A DNA stretch of 64,000 bases from Crambe crambe (GCA_963924555.1 OZ004583.1:7144582-7208581), one strand, 5' to 3'; positions 9,228 to 33,825 are shown, numbered from the stretch's first letter. The notes: generated from the sequence alone by a model not told the origin. Program-made: numbers and translations.

Positions 9228-9342
9228 CTAGAAGGAGAAGGGGGGGAGGTTGAGTTAACAGTGTACTTTAACGCTAAGTCTGAAGAGATCTACCAGAAAC
9301 TAGTCAAAAAGACGTCAGAAAAGCTGCATGTGGCTCCCAGAT
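9218..9342 (+). other. Short open stretch, possible exon remnant
   Basis: A plus-strand frame reads TLEELEGEGGEVELTVYF then NAKSEEIYQKLVKKTSEKL and ends at TAG about 9342. It looks protein-like but has no start and no recognised family, and it abuts the 5' border of the antisense Ig exon. May be chance. Confidence 0.2.
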
Positions 9343-10089
9343 AGTGTAGGCTTTGAAAAACTGCTCATGTACTTAGCAGCTAGACCATGGATATAATTAT
9401 TATGAGACTAAAGAAAATGAGCCCTATTGGACTTATCAAAGATAGTTCACTAGAGATATAGCTATGATTATGACTGGGCTGCTTGTCAGTCAAGATATTG
9501 CTATGAGGATAATTATGTGCACATACCCTTCCATAGATGATAAGTGCAAGTGTGCAGCTAATAAAGTACTATTTGTTACAAAAAAACTCACAGTTCACAT
9601 TTTTAGTCAACAGGAAGACAATGATAGTCGAGAGTATTGTACGACTCATTTTGGTTAACTGCAATGGGATGATTTCATGAATATAATAGCCAGGGTTCCA
9701 TTTAGGAGGGTCATTTACCCCCCCCCCCCCCCCTTTAAATGAAACCCTGCTCGATAGCAAGCTAAACATAATCCAGGCTTCTATAGGTATAGGAAACAAG
9801 GGGCCATTAACAAATTTTATGAGCTCCACCTAAGTTGTGATGACATGATACGAAGTTACATTCACTACTCTAACAACTACACTACAGCATGCTAATGATC
9901 ACCAATGTATTAATCAAACTAAAAACCATTGGTATATCTATGCTAAAAACTCACCGTCACTCAAACTTGAGACTAGGGCCCCACCCTCGAATACATCATG
10001 CGCATGGCACGTGAGATAGTCTTGATTGCTGCGCTCACGTACGTGACTCCGGATCTTGCAAATTTCCGAAAACCCATTACAGTAGATTT
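9343..10089. other. Non-coding, small poly-C hairpin
   Basis: Nothing gene-like. Around 9688-9757 a small inverted repeat (agggttccattta / taaatgaaaccct) flanks a 16-C run. Confidence 0.4.
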
Positions 10090-10215
10090 CAAGTTGCTTG
10101 ACACTAGTACAGCCACCGAGGTCACATGAACCAATCAGATTTGCAGGCAATGATGTCAGCATGAATCTGATTGGTCCATGTGACCTTGCTGACTGAAGTA
10201 CTGTGTCAAGCAACC
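10090..10215. repeat. Foldback repeat
   Basis: Imperfect palindrome: caagttgcttgacac...gtgtcaagcaacctg outside, ggtcacatgaaccaatcagat-like inner arms. Likely MITE remnant. A minus-strand open frame across it (9938-10252) is explained by the palindrome. Confidence 0.65.
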
Positions 10216-10288
10216 TGCAAACCACTGTATTAATTATTAGCTCATCTTCCACGGAGAATAATCAGTCACCATCTGAAGGGGTGAGTTA

Positions 10289-10515
10289 GTAGTCTCGCGC
10301 AGACTTTCCTGATGGGCGGGGCTTCACGGAGGGAAAGTCTGGTACGGTTGATTTCACTTCACATGAAACTTCCGTGGTTTTTTCGTGGGGCGTGGCAGGT
10401 GATAGAGTGAAGCTATCTTTACGCTCTTTGCAGCAACTTGAAACTCTTGTTCTGAACTAGCTCTTGTGCAAAGAGCGTGGAGATAGCGCCTCTCTCTCAC
10501 GAGCCACGCCCCACG
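10289..10515. repeat. TAGTCTCG-end fragment followed by foldback
   Basis: Starts TAGTCTCGCGCAGACTTTCC with its own inner inverted copy GGAGGGAAAGTCTGGTA near 10336, the end structure seen in the 9-bp-TSD family; no right end was found. It is followed by a palindrome at 10395-10515 with gtggggcgtggc / gccacgccccac arms. Confidence 0.45.
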
Positions 10516-10860
10516 GATACTCAATGTAGTGGCACTCTCTGATGATATGCAGGCTAAAATTTCACAAAAGAATAGTTGTTGATGTTATTTGTTTATTTGT
10601 TTGTTTATTACTTTGTATAATGCAGAAGGTTTTACCCTCTGTCGAGTCGACGATTTCTTCCCCTAGAATAATCACAATAATGTGAACAATCACAAGAGAA
10701 TAATAAAACTTTGAGTTTGTGGGTGGAATCTTAACCAGAGCAGCCAAAATTTAGCCGATTGAGGGGTACGTGCTACAATTGACAATATACGTAGTTTTAG
10801 CTCCAATTCCTTAGGACCTATATGACAAGAAGTTAGCATAGCATCTCTGTCCTTACTTAC

Positions 10861-11000
10861 CTGAGCATTACTAATGGCATTTTCAATGGCAGCAAATTGT
10901 GGGGCATCTAGAAGGAGGCTGCCACAATCCACAGATTCCACTCCATGTGAGGTAGGGGGCAGGGATGGGCATTTACCCCTTGGAGAATGGATTAGCTCAG
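10861..11000 (-). other. Possible exon of unknown gene
   Basis: Minus-strand frame containing SHGVESVDCGSLLL then DAPQFAAIENAISNAQ, ending at a good donor CAG|gtaagt at 10861. Its pattern (SH..., then A..NA(I/V)S) resembles the plus-strand segment at 62160-62341. No acceptor or neighbouring exon found; the upstream border is approximate. Confidence 0.25.
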
Positions 11001-11071
11001 ATTGATACACAAGTCTTCCATATGTCAATATTTTTTTTGTTGTTGTGTTGGTGATTCTATCGCTACTTTAC

Positions 11072-11600
11072 CGCACTCTCTATGTAGGCTTGACACACGC
11101 TCATTAATAATCTTCTTCTTGACACCCGACTGCTTCATCCTATATCTACGATGTTGGTACCATATTGAAGCTCTACACCTGATCTAAGGAATGGTATTGT
11201 TCAAATTGAAGTAAAGCTCAAGTCCTAACTGTCAATTGCTGTCCGAGTGCCTTCATAGACGCTTGACAGCTATAACTCCCGACTGCTTCATCCTATATCT
11301 ACGATGTTGGTACCATATTGAAGCTCTACACCTGATCTAAGTTCAAATTGAAGTAAAGCTCAAGTCCTAACTGTCAATTGCTGTCCGAGTGCCTTCATAG
11401 ACGCTTGACAGCTATAACTCCCGACTGCTTCATCCTATATCTACGATCTTGGTACCATCTTGAAGCTCTACACCTCAGGTAAGGAATGGTATTGTTCAAA
11501 TTGAAGTACAGCTCAAGTCCTGTCAAAATAGAGCCTACCATCTCCCGGCAATGTGCCTCCTTAACTACCCCAACCAAAGCCATCCAACTTTGTTTCATCC
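11072..11600 (-). repeat. Element with 140-150 bp internal tandem repeats, copy 1
   Basis: Starts at a cactctctatgtaggcttgac end and contains about three tandem units beginning cccgactgcttcatcc at 11125, 11278 and 11420 (spacing 153 and 142 bp). The reverse complement of the same structure lies at 58480-58830. No coding capacity; 11601-12000 shows nothing recognisable. Confidence 0.7.
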
Positions 11601-12149
11601 AACAATGTAAGTAGGGAAACTAAGTAAACTCTCTTGAACTCCTCCTGACAGGATTGCTATGTTCTGTCAGAAAATAATATTCGGTCTAGCAGTTCTTCGA
11701 CTGCAAGTATGTCAAGCTTTCATAAAATAATTATCATGCAGTTTCTTCCACAGAATGATGTATTCCTATAAAGTAATGAAAAAGAAGAAACCTATTACGG
11801 TTAAGAAGAGATAAGTTCGTGTCTGTAGAAGATAAAATTGAGATTTTGGGTATTTTGAAGGCAGGCAATCTACTAAGAGGTGGATCATAAATGATGAAGA
11901 CCTCATTCACCTTTGGTATAAAGGTAATGGATGCACTAGATGTCAAGAAGAAGAAAAAGAATCGAAGAAGCATTTGAACCTTGAGGAGTTATGTAAAAGC
12001 TATATGCAAGGCCCCAACTAAAATTGTGGGCTAGGATGATCATCAACGATCACCCACCAAAAGTACCCATGATAACAGGATCACACTACATTTTTTTCCC
12101 AAAGTTTTACGCATGTGCAAAAAGAAAAACTCCAGTTGCCTCTGCCAAG

Positions 12150-13055
12150 TGCCTAGGATATTGGTGGTCCTGGGACCTGTCAGCAGACAAGTCAATCGAT
12201 TGGATTGGCAGGGAGCAGCTTCTTTGCATTTGTAGTTCCCAGGGAAAGCTAAACCCTCTCTCTGGTAAAGCCATCTTCGAAACTTGTGTCGTGCAGTCCT
12301 GCTATTTGGGAGTGAAAACTGGTACATGACTGAATCCCTACTGGAAAAGCTTGAATCTTTCCAAGCTGAGATCGGCCATCGAATCTTGAAACTGCCCCAA
12401 CATCACTCTGGCAGGGCTACTAGACTCGCTCTGGAGTGGCCCTCAATAACAGCATGTATACTACAGCAGAAACTCCCCTTCATCCAACGAGCATCCACAA
12501 ATGAAGAGTCCCTTGGTCATCTATTTCTCACTCATCTCATGAGAGACACACCCAGTGAAATTTCGTAGAGGGGTCCCAGTTCCTTGAATCTCATCTGGGC
12601 CTGGATGGTTTCGTGAAGAAGACCCTAGGGATGATGTGTTCTACAGCAGAGCTGAAGAGTGAAGTGACTAACAGAGACATGGAACTGCTACTCTCATCCT
12701 GTCTTGAGCACACAAGTACCAGAACAGCAGCTGCAGTTGCTAAGGAGCTCTCTAGCTGGGTGAAACTCTGGGACACAGCCCTAGATAGAGGCACAGCTGG
12801 CTCCACTGCCTTACAGGGAGCTGACCAGCCCCTCATATGGTTCCAGCCCTGTTGATGTGTCAGATTTGAAGGGCAATTCATACTTTGAGCACTATATCTC
12901 CTCTCTCGTGAATGTGGACAAGATCCTCTCTGTTCTGACATCAACTTGTCACACTTGTTTTATGTCTCACCTGAGTAGCCTCCCTCAGTCACCTGACATT
13001 TTTCCCCCTGTTTTGTTGCATAATTATGCCCTTTGGGCTAACATTGATTGATTGA
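12150..13055 (+). pseudogene. Non-LTR retrotransposon (LINE) 3' end, frameshifted
   Basis: Frames around 12150-12300 read KCLGYWWSWDLSADKSID and LNPLSGKAIFETCVVQ, then after a frameshift near 12290 LLFGSENWYMTESLLEKLE and FQAEIGHRILKLP. Later frames give AKELSSWVKLWDTALDRG (about 12740-12795) and NSYFEHYISS (about 12875). These are blocks of the region following the RT fingers in LINE polymerases. The 3' tail ends in attgattgattg, a typical short-repeat LINE tail. No catalytic RT box remains, so it is a 5'-truncated dead copy. Confidence 0.65.
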
Positions 13056-13417
13056 CCCCTTCTTCCGCTCGCGAGACTACGCGCGGCATGCATGCTATAG
13101 ACGGGGGTGTGTAGTCACATGATACCGTAGAAGGTATGATGATCCTTACCTAACAAGTTTATCTTTAAAAGACTTGATGCCTCGGCATGTAGTAGACTTG
13201 GCTATAATGCATTTTTATTTTGATTTCTTTTGTGCTGTGTCTACCTATATAATTATACTGAAGCCTGAAAATCTTATTTTACATGTCATTATTCTATAAT
13301 TATCACATCAATGACTTTCTATGCTGTAGCAAACTAATATAGTTAGTGGCTAGCTATAGCTTGTTTGCTTAGCTTTTTTGCCTCTTTCTGCTTTTCCTCA
13401 GGACTTTAACCAACTTG

Positions 13418-13905
13418 TGACTTTGTAGCTTCTGTTCTTGATTGCCTCTCTTGCTGCTTTTTTAGAATCTTGAGCTTTATACCCTCTACTCTTGCTGTTT
13501 CATGTTGGTTTTCTTGCTCCTAGTACTGATCGTTTACTTGCAGCCACTGCCTCTGCTCTCGCTGCTTGGCTCTCTTTCTGCTTTCTCATGATTGTTAACT
13601 TGTCTTGCCTACTACTTTAGTGACTTTGTAGCTTCTGTTCTTGCTATTTAACTTCTTGTAGGCTCTCTTACTGCTTTTTGAGCTTTATACCCTCTACTCT
13701 TGTTGTTTCATGTTGGTTTTCTTGCTCCTAGTACTGATCGTTTACTTGCAGCCTACTGCCTCTGCTCTCGCTGCTTGGCTCTCTTTCTGCTTTCTCACGA
13801 TTGTTAACTTATCTTGCCTACTACTCTAGTGACTTTGTAGCTTCTGTTCTTGCTATTTAACTTTCCTGTAGGCTCTCTTGTTGCCTTTTCAGACGATCTT
13901 AAAAT
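13418..13905. repeat. 205-bp tandem repeat, about 2.3 units
   Basis: Units start with tgactttgtagcttctgttc at 13418, 13621 and 13830 (spacing 203 and 209 bp). CT-rich, non-coding. Confidence 0.8.
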
Positions 13906-13999
13906 CTTGAGCTTGTGTAAGGTCAAGGTCACGTGCATACGTTTGCGCGTGCTACTAATAGGACGTACGTACGTATACCACGCACACATAGTCGCCTCC

Positions 14000-14459
14000 A
14001 GGCGATTTTTTAATTTGGGAATGGTTTCTGGGGTCAAAGGTCGGCTGCGTGTCACCAAGTCGCGCATGCTCAAAAAACTCTGATGCCAGATTCCTGTAAC
14101 TTTGTCTTGGAAGTCTAATAAGCTCAGCATTAACTTTTCGGCACCTCCTTCATCTGTTCATGGTCTCAAAAGCCTTTTATTTGTAGGTGAAGCTTGGAAC
14201 TTGATTGGCACGGCTAGAGTTGTGACCTTTGACCTGAGCTAAAAATTCTGACACCATCAAGATCCAAGCTTCACCTGCAAACAGAAGGCTTTTGAGACCA
14301 TGAACAAATAAAGGAGGTGCCGAAAAGTCAATGCTGAGCTTACTATACTTCAAAACAAAAGTTGCTGGAATCTGACATCAGAGATTTTCTAAGTTTTTTG
14401 AGCATGCGCGACCTGGTGACCTTCGACCCCAGAAACCATTCCCAAATTAAAAAATCGCC
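14000..14459. repeat. Long palindrome (foldback MITE)
   Basis: Arms of about 220 bp meet near 14230: ggcgattttttaatttggga at 14001 pairs with tcccaaattaaaaaatcgcc near the right end, and inner parts pair as well (ttttcggcacctcctt / aaggaggtgccgaaaa). Several small open frames here are by-products of the arms. Confidence 0.8.
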
Positions 14460-14540
14460 GCCTTCAGCACTGCGCCTCGGCACTTCGGTGCCGAGAAATC
14501 GTTCTTATGTAGGGCGGAAGCTTCGAAGCTGTATTGAAGA

Positions 14541-14735
14541 ATGCCTTCTAGTTGCTGTACAATAGGCTGCACTAAGCAGTACAGCAAAGAAAAGGACAGA
14601 TTCCTATCAATTAAAATCTCCAAACTGGATACTTGGCCACTTAAACATCATCAATCCAGGTACCACAGTACCATATGGATCAGGCAAGTCTTCTTTGTCA
14701 ATCTTGAGCTTTTCAGCATACCTTCTTTCTAGAAA
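14541..14735 (+). pseudogene. THAP-type zinc finger remnant
   Basis: ATG 14541 begins MPSSCCTIGCTKQYSKEKDR then FLSIK, matching the start of THAP C2CH domains (MPssCCavgCtnry..). The remaining Cys/His and the AVPTIF-like end of the domain are not visible and the frame ends at 63 codons. THAP domains occur in P-element-type and other transposases and in host proteins derived from them. It lies directly beside the palindrome and is probably a transposon fragment. Confidence 0.5.
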
Positions 14736-14899
14736 AGTACAATAGGATCGCGTAAAATGCATCTATAGCTTGCTGTCTGAAAATAGTCTATTAGCTGCCA
14801 TTGTTTCTTGCCGGCCCTACGCAACATGCGACTAGCGCGCGCCCTAGCTAATCGCGCGTGGGTGGGTCTACATGTGAGCTTAGACAAAAAATGGTCTAT

Positions 14900-16356
14900 C
14901 AAGGGTGTAGGTAAGGGGGGGGCTTGGGGGGCTAAAGCCCCCCCAGAATTTTTGAATCGTATTTAGTATTATATAATTATGATGAACTCATTTTGCAACT
15001 GTAAAGGAATGGTCAGTTTTGTTCTTGTGTACATGTAGTGCAGGGGCTGATCCAGAGTTTTTGGAAAGAGGGGGCCGTGTGCTTGCACCATGGCCCCTGG
15101 ATCAGCTCCTGATTAAGTATGGTTAACTTTGAAGTATCTCAATCAAGATGTTGGATTTCAGTGCATGAACATAAGCATCATTAATTATTTCAAAACCCAG
15201 AAAACTGTAATGGAGACTCTAGGGATGAAATGGGTCCCTCTCAAATGAGCAACACATTGTAAAAACCTGATGCATATCACTGGGTCTGATGTTCAACAGT
15301 CCTTTAGGGCTGTAGAAAAGTTTTGCTAGCAAGTGTTCACCCGTGAGATTGTGTAAATTATTTGTGATCACACCACATCACGTTCCAATGTATTTCATTA
15401 ATTAATTAGTGGGTGGATAAATACCACATAACTTGCAGCAATTTCTTCATTACTCTAGTAATGATTGAAATTGCAAGTTATGTGGTATTCATCCACCCAC
15501 AATGAAGTTGTAATTCTATAGCCTAGCTGATTTAAGAAAGCATGGCAAACCATGGGTGCACAATGTGATTTCTAAATTTTGGCACTATTGTTCACCCCTT
15601 TTTAAAAGCTCATGATTATTATAATAAAGTTGTATCACTCAGAGACTAGCATTCTCAAATGTCCTTACCTGAGATGCTTTGAATAACCTAATGGTGCTGC
15701 ACATTCACACAGATGAAACCGATAGTTTATCCAAGTTCAGTTGCAAATTAATTTGTTGGTAGTAGAGAAGGTAGACTAAGATCATTTTTGACAAATTTGA
15801 TGCTCCATATTGCACCAGACTGAATCTGAGACACCCTAAAATCTAATTTTTTTTCTGGGCCAAGATGATGCACTTTGCACAGTATGTGGTCACAAGCCAT
15901 ACCACAATAAAATAGCTAGCTCCGGCCCTGTGCACATGGAAAATTTTTGGCTCATACTTCTGTTCTTGTCTAGCTACATGTAGTCTTTCTCTGGCTCAAA
16001 GTATGTCTTTAATTTACCTTTCATTTAAACCACAATAAATATATCTACAGCTACATTGAACCATGCAGTGAGTATACTGTGGCTAATGGTAATGGAAAAG
16101 GGGGGGGGGGGCCCAGGTCCCTTAGGCCCCTACCTGGATCAGTCCCTGGTATGTACTGTTATATAGTAAATTAATAGTGATATAATCACCTCATATCACA
16201 CAAGAAGCAATCTCAGAACACCTGAGATTCAAAATTTTCCCGGGGGAGCATGCCACTGGACCCCTCTAGATAATGCAGTGCTGCATTTCACACATAATAT
16301 ACATTCATGCATGCATATTTAGCCCCCCCAGTTGAAAAAACTTATCTACACCCTTG
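14900..16356. mobile_element. 1.46-kb non-autonomous element with 5-bp TSD
   Basis: Ends CAAGGGTGTAGGTAAG and CTTATCTACACCCTTG, with TSD tctat at 14895-14899 and 16357-16361. A second pair of inward ends, CAGGGGCTGATCCAG at 15041 and CTGGATCAGTCCCTG ending 16148, suggests a nested related element. A further inverted pair around 15406-15503 (gtgggtggataaataccaca / tgtggtattcatccaccca) lies inside. No transposase frame. Confidence 0.75.
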
Positions 16357-16714
16357 TCTATGCAGCTCGCGCCGCTAGTTAGCTTGAGGCTAATATCATG
16401 TGTAGCTACAAGAAATCTGATAGACTACTTTGATTCTAATTAGCTAGCTATAGCTATGGTCTTCTGAAGAGCTGCACTATTAAACAATGGTATCAGGTGG
16501 TATTGTTTGATGTATTAATTTTATTGTAATTATTTCAGGTTGCTTCACTTTGTCACCTAATGACATGATAATTACATATTCCAGCCCAATTTTCATCATT
16601 TTTATGTTAACTGAAATTGTGGTAATAGCTAGCTATCTATTGATATCTCAGTCACAAGCATGCACTAGGCTGCTGTAAAAAGGGATAATGTATGTCTGTT
16701 TTCCATCTCTATAG

Positions 16715-19415
16715 CGGTTCCAATGTTTATCTTATCTTCCACTCCTTCTAATGGAACTTTCTGTCCTGGAAGAGTCTCACTCACTTGTCATGGCATTGAA
16801 GCCCCTAGTCTGACCTGGACAGTTAATGGTAGTGATCTTGCAGAATTATCAGGCTATAATATGCAACCATTACCACTGAATTTGACCCTTATTAATCCAA
16901 GCCCTGGTGTGCAAGTGCAGGTTAACAGGGTTAATCCTGATGAGAATAATCTTCTTAACAATATAACTTCTACATTGAGTGGTGATGCATCTCTTCTAAG
17001 AGGGTCGATCATAGACTGTAGACGTCTTCCATTCAAGAGTGATGTAATACATATCACAAATATCAGAGGTATAGCTACATAGAACAATTAACTGGTGATT
17101 AGCTAATATTTATTTGGCTTGCATTTTGTAACTCATAGGGCCAATATAGACAAGGGATCATGACTTCCGTACGTAACTATATAGCATTGACACCTGTTCC
17201 ATTAATTGCAGATCCCCCTGATCCACCTCCTTACACTTATTGTTCTGATCTTTCTGGAGGAAATATTTGTCTCAGGTTGTCCCCTGACTTCACTTCTCTA
17301 CATGCTGTACAACATTATCATGTAGCAGTGAACCCCACTACCTCTTTCTGTCTTAGTGACCAGCTGGTGAGACCCAGTGAGAACTACACCTGCTCTGGCC
17401 TGGTCCCAAGTATAATGTTACACCTTTTTGATAAGTGCTGTCAACTGTGGAAACCAGGAAGGGAGGAGAATGACTTTCAGACGTAGACAGGAGAGTAAGC
17501 CAATCAGTGCATGCATTATTTTTGACATAACAGAAAGTTGTTGTTTTTTTTTGATGCCATTATAGACATTCCTGTCTGACTCAAAAAAATAAATTTGATT
17601 CACTGCTCATGAAGGCAAAAATGAACAGTGGCTTGAACAAACATCAATGCATTGTTGGTTGTTTATACATGCATGCAAGCATGTACAACAGTTAGAGTAG
17701 AGACATTCATCCAAGTTTAATGCAAGACAGAGCCGGAGCCAGCTCATTCGTAGTGGTACGGCCATTACAAGTACATACAGTAAGAGTTATTCCTGGCAAT
17801 GCATGCATGATGTCTACCACTGTATCTGACAGCCATATTTGTGTTTATCACTTAGTATTTTGGTATCATAGCTTATAGTTATGTATGTAACACATGCATG
17901 ATCACATGATGTAGCCCATTCACTCTAAATGAACTTGAGTATTGAAAAATAGAGCATAGTTATTGCAATAAACAACCTATGTATATAGCTGCCTCATGAC
18001 ACATGGATTACGAAATTTCCTGCAGGATCTCCTATAACAAACATCACTGCAATATATGAGGACTCTATCCTTAGTGAAATTGAAGTTAAATGGAATAATA
18101 GTATACCGGTAAGCTGCATTGCCAGATGTTATCCTTTTGTATGTCATGATTATATATATAGGAATATATCATGAGTGACCCCTGTTCAGATGGTACATTG
18201 ATCAACTACACTTCAGTGATCATCACAGAGGATTCATCAGGAGGTAGACTTGACATCCCAGTGGAACCAAACAACTGTAATGCAGCCATGCTCTGTTCTA
18301 TGTCCTTTCTCCTACCATCACAACAAGTCAACTTCTATAACATCCACTTCAATATCATTACCAATAACACACAAATCTTACAATCGTTTTCCTACCAACA
18401 TACATTGTGTGAGTTATTTACATACATGACATTGTGACAGTCCATGCATGCATGGGCTTGACATGCAGTCCTGGGTTTAGATCAGCCATTTTATCAATCC
18501 CATTAGCTAAGTCAATAGCTATAATTATAAGGACTCTCTGATTTTATGTTGTGGCTTTTAATACTTCATACAGCCGGCTTCTCTTATCAAGCACTAAATT
18601 ATTCAATATCCTTCATCAGTGATACGATAATATATGCCCTTTGCACTTCACCCTTTGGAACTAGTGAGCATTGCTTCATTCAATTCACCCTTGATCCTCA
18701 GTATGCAAATCTGAGTTCACCATTTAGGGTACCTCTTGCCACCCATTTCCTCATTACAAATGCCTCAGTATCTTCCATGGATACTTTCTACCATCAAGCA
18801 TCAATAATAAATTCTTCATTGAAGATTATCGTGAGATCAAGTTATGCGTATGCAACAGCTAAAACTGATGGGAATAACACTGTACATATGGGAAATATAA
18901 CAGTTTCAACATCAAACACACCATTCATGACTATTACTTCAGAAATTCCCAATTTCGGTGATTTTGTAACTTTGAAAAGTTATGAATTGGGATTACTGGT
19001 GGCCGTACCACTACTGGGTCTAACAGGAATTCTCCTCATAATAATTCTTGTAGTACTCTATAAAGGTAATTCATCTTTCGTGTGCTATATAGCTTAAGCT
19101 ATAGCTAATCATAACCACATGTAGACTTGATATTAATTTATGCAGACAATTCATTGCTTATCTACATTACATAGCTAGCTGCTATTAATTTTTGTTGTTG
19201 ATACTTTTGTAGTTGGTAGGTGCAAGAAATACATTCCTGGAAATCAACAGAATGAATTGGATCAAGACACCCCTCAAATAACTCAAACTGAAAAGTGTAT
19301 CACTGATTCTGACTCGGTGATATATGAAGAAATAAATCAGAGCAGACCCACAAGGAATGTTGAAGATTTTAAACTTACATCAAATTATGCCTATCATGTT
19401 TCAAAAACTGAATAA
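16715..19415 (+). CDS. Ig/FN3 transmembrane receptor with ITIM-like tail (gene A)
   Basis: Exons inferred from splice sites: 16715-17067 (Ig-like: FCPGRVSLTC, LTWTVNGSDL, IIDC), 17212-about 17492 (FN3-like), 18026-18108, 18162-18408 (third domain, phase 0/1), 18574-19065 (membrane-proximal domain plus helix GLLVAVPLLGLTGILLIIIL) and 19213-19415 (cytoplasmic tail to TAA). Borders between modules are phase 1. The 68-residue tail contains VIYEEI, which fits (I/V/L/S)xYxx(I/V/L), and NYAYHV near the end, suggesting phosphotyrosine/SH2 signalling. The signal-peptide exon was not found. The FN3 exon shows an apparent frameshift near 17430 (the codons for SAVNCGNQEG are in the next frame), so this allele may be damaged, or the reference has an indel. 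Paralogue of the fragment at 8632 and of gene B. Confidence 0.65.
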
Positions 19416-19590
19416 CACGATGCACATAACCAGTTAGTGTGTTCTGTAGTTGTTTAGTAACAGGTACTTTTCATTGTGGTTTCAAAGTATTAATTTAGCA
19501 AAAGCTATATGCATATGCAATTATGATGTCACGGCTCATTAAGATTGACCTTTGCCCTCTAGGCATAAGTTGTTAAGAGCAAGAGGCGCT

Positions 19591-32098
<12,508 letters not shown>

Positions 32099-32382
32099 CT
32101 ACAGTCATCCTATATCATCATCACCCCCGCACTGCTGCTTTTTTCGTCTTTTGTTTGTTGTTGTTAACCCTTTGCCTACCAAAAGCGTGCAATTTTGCAC
32201 ATTAGGCCACATAAAGTCACTTCTTAGTTTCTCAGGCAACTATCATTGAAAAAGCAAGCGGGAAGCGGTATTTTTTTTAAATTTTTTAATTGAAACCACA
32301 ACCAATTTTGGCTCACGTGGTAACCACAAAGTCATTAATAAAAAAACCACAGAATGTAATTAGCACAAAAAAGCACATTTCA

Positions 32383-32790
32383 CTACTCCTGCACCATCTT
32401 CCTTTTTCTTTTTAGCACTGGATGCTTGCCTTCATGCTTGCAATGGCTGCAGAGTGGGTATTGACCAGACTCAGATTCGGCACACACACAACCACAATGG
32501 GCACAGATATCTTCAAATTTGTCACTGGAATAATAAGGGACTTCCACTGGATCATCACAGGAAAGATTTTGGCGCACGAAAAGGCGCTCAAATAGTGTTA
32601 AAAGAGACAAATCTTCACCATCTCTACACTCCACTTCAACCCCCTTCAATGTACTGCCACATGAATAGAGCAAGCTTTCCAAACTTCTGAACAAAACACT
32701 GGTTTCAGCAAAAGTCAACTTCCTTTGTGAGTAGATGGCACGAGGTTTTAAACACTCGGTGCAACAGACCAACTCTCGGGCAGTTTGACG
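32383..32790 (-). pseudogene. Cys-rich C-terminal fragment of a transposon-type protein
   Basis: Minus-strand frame without a convincing start: TARELVCCTECLKPRAIYS, then YSCGSTL, LSCDDPVE.PYYSS, ICAHCGC, PLCSHCKHEGKHPV and a KRKRK tail. The CxxCxKPR...CG...C..C...CxxC pattern looks like a zinc-binding module I associate with repeated uncharacterised, probably transposon-borne, proteins of early-branching animals; this is recollection, not a search. It is closed upstream by a stop, so it is likely truncated. Confidence 0.45.
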
Positions 32791-32799
32791 TCATTAATA

Positions 32800-33634
32800 A
32801 CGTGGCAGCTCAGACATTTTTATGCCCCGCCCCCGTACACATGATTCTTGAACCTTGACCTGGCTTTCTCTCTTGATGTTGGTCTCTCGATGCAGAGCGT
32901 AAACCCTAGGCACTAGTCTGGTTATGAATCAAGCCTTGGTATATCAGGTACATATCAGTAAAGGCCTTAAAAAATTATATACAAAATTAGGCAATGGCAA
33001 TCCTTATTAGGCCACTATAACTTGATTTCCTGTTTCTGGTCAGGGATTTTCCCACAACTGATGCGGCGCGGGCGGGCGGAGAATTAGCATTACATACTTG
33101 TAACCTAAAATCCTATGGTATAAATAAACAATGATTATTAAAAAATTCTATGAGGTCAATCTAATATAAATCTATCCTTGGAAGATTCTTGCAGTACATT
33201 CTTGCAGTGAACAGTACATCAATAATATCCACTGATATGTGTCTACAGTGCCTCGTCTGTAGAGCCTGCTCCAGATGCTGACTATTTATACCTCAATGCA
33301 AAGACTGTACTGGTCCAAAGAACACTGCAATTCACTAAAGCTGTTTGCTAAAAAAAAAAAAAAAAAAAAAAAAAAATGCTCTAGCTACATTGTCACTGTA
33401 GCTGTGTAGCTGTGGCTGCACAAGCTGTAGTGGCCTTATAAACTGTATAGATAGCATTAGTCTTTCCAAATCAGATTCATTTCAGCTCATACAATATTAC
33501 GATGAAAGCTCCAATGAACTACATAGCTACAATATGTGAACTTTGATAGCAGGATCACAGCATCCAGTTGCCTATAATATAATAATAGAGCATTACATCA
33601 AAAAAGATGAGCAAGTAAAAGAAAAAAATATTAG
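32800..33634. other. Spacer between the two KDM7 copies
   Basis: No gene recognised. Contains a run of about 27 A at 33350-33376, possibly a retroelement tail, preceded by 'ctgtttgct'. Confidence 0.4.
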
Positions 33635-33825
33635 AAAAGTAGGGATGGCTGTGTGCAGTTCAACAACAAGAGAGTGAACTTCAGTCAAGTAACCCCTTAC
33701 CCATCACTAACTACGAGATCTCATCTTGGCCTGAAGTTAGCTCGTAGGTAAAGGGTTACTTGACTGAAGTTCACTCTCTTGTTGCTGAACTTTTTTGAAC
33801 TGCACACAGCCATCCCTACTTTTCT
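33635..33825. repeat. Foldback MITE at the left edge of the KDM7 duplicate
   Basis: Palindrome with gaaaagtagggatggctgtg / cacagccatccctacttttc ends and paired inner arms (agtgaacttcagtcaagtaa). Ends directly before the region homologous to KDM7 intron 6. Confidence 0.8.

Noticed and set aside
10289..13081. One 2.8-kb element bounded by tagtctcgcg / cgcgagacta
   Set aside because: Flanks (gtgagttag and cgcgcggca) are not a TSD and the content is a mixture of other repeats; ends probably belong to separate insertions.
15041..16148. Confirmed member of the 5-bp-TSD family
   Set aside because: Ends fit, but flanks tagtg and gtatg do not match, so kept only as probable.
33350..33376. Poly-A run as the tail of a processed KDM7 retrocopy
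   Set aside because: The second KDM7 copy retains introns and lies downstream of the run, so it is a segmental, not retro-, duplication.
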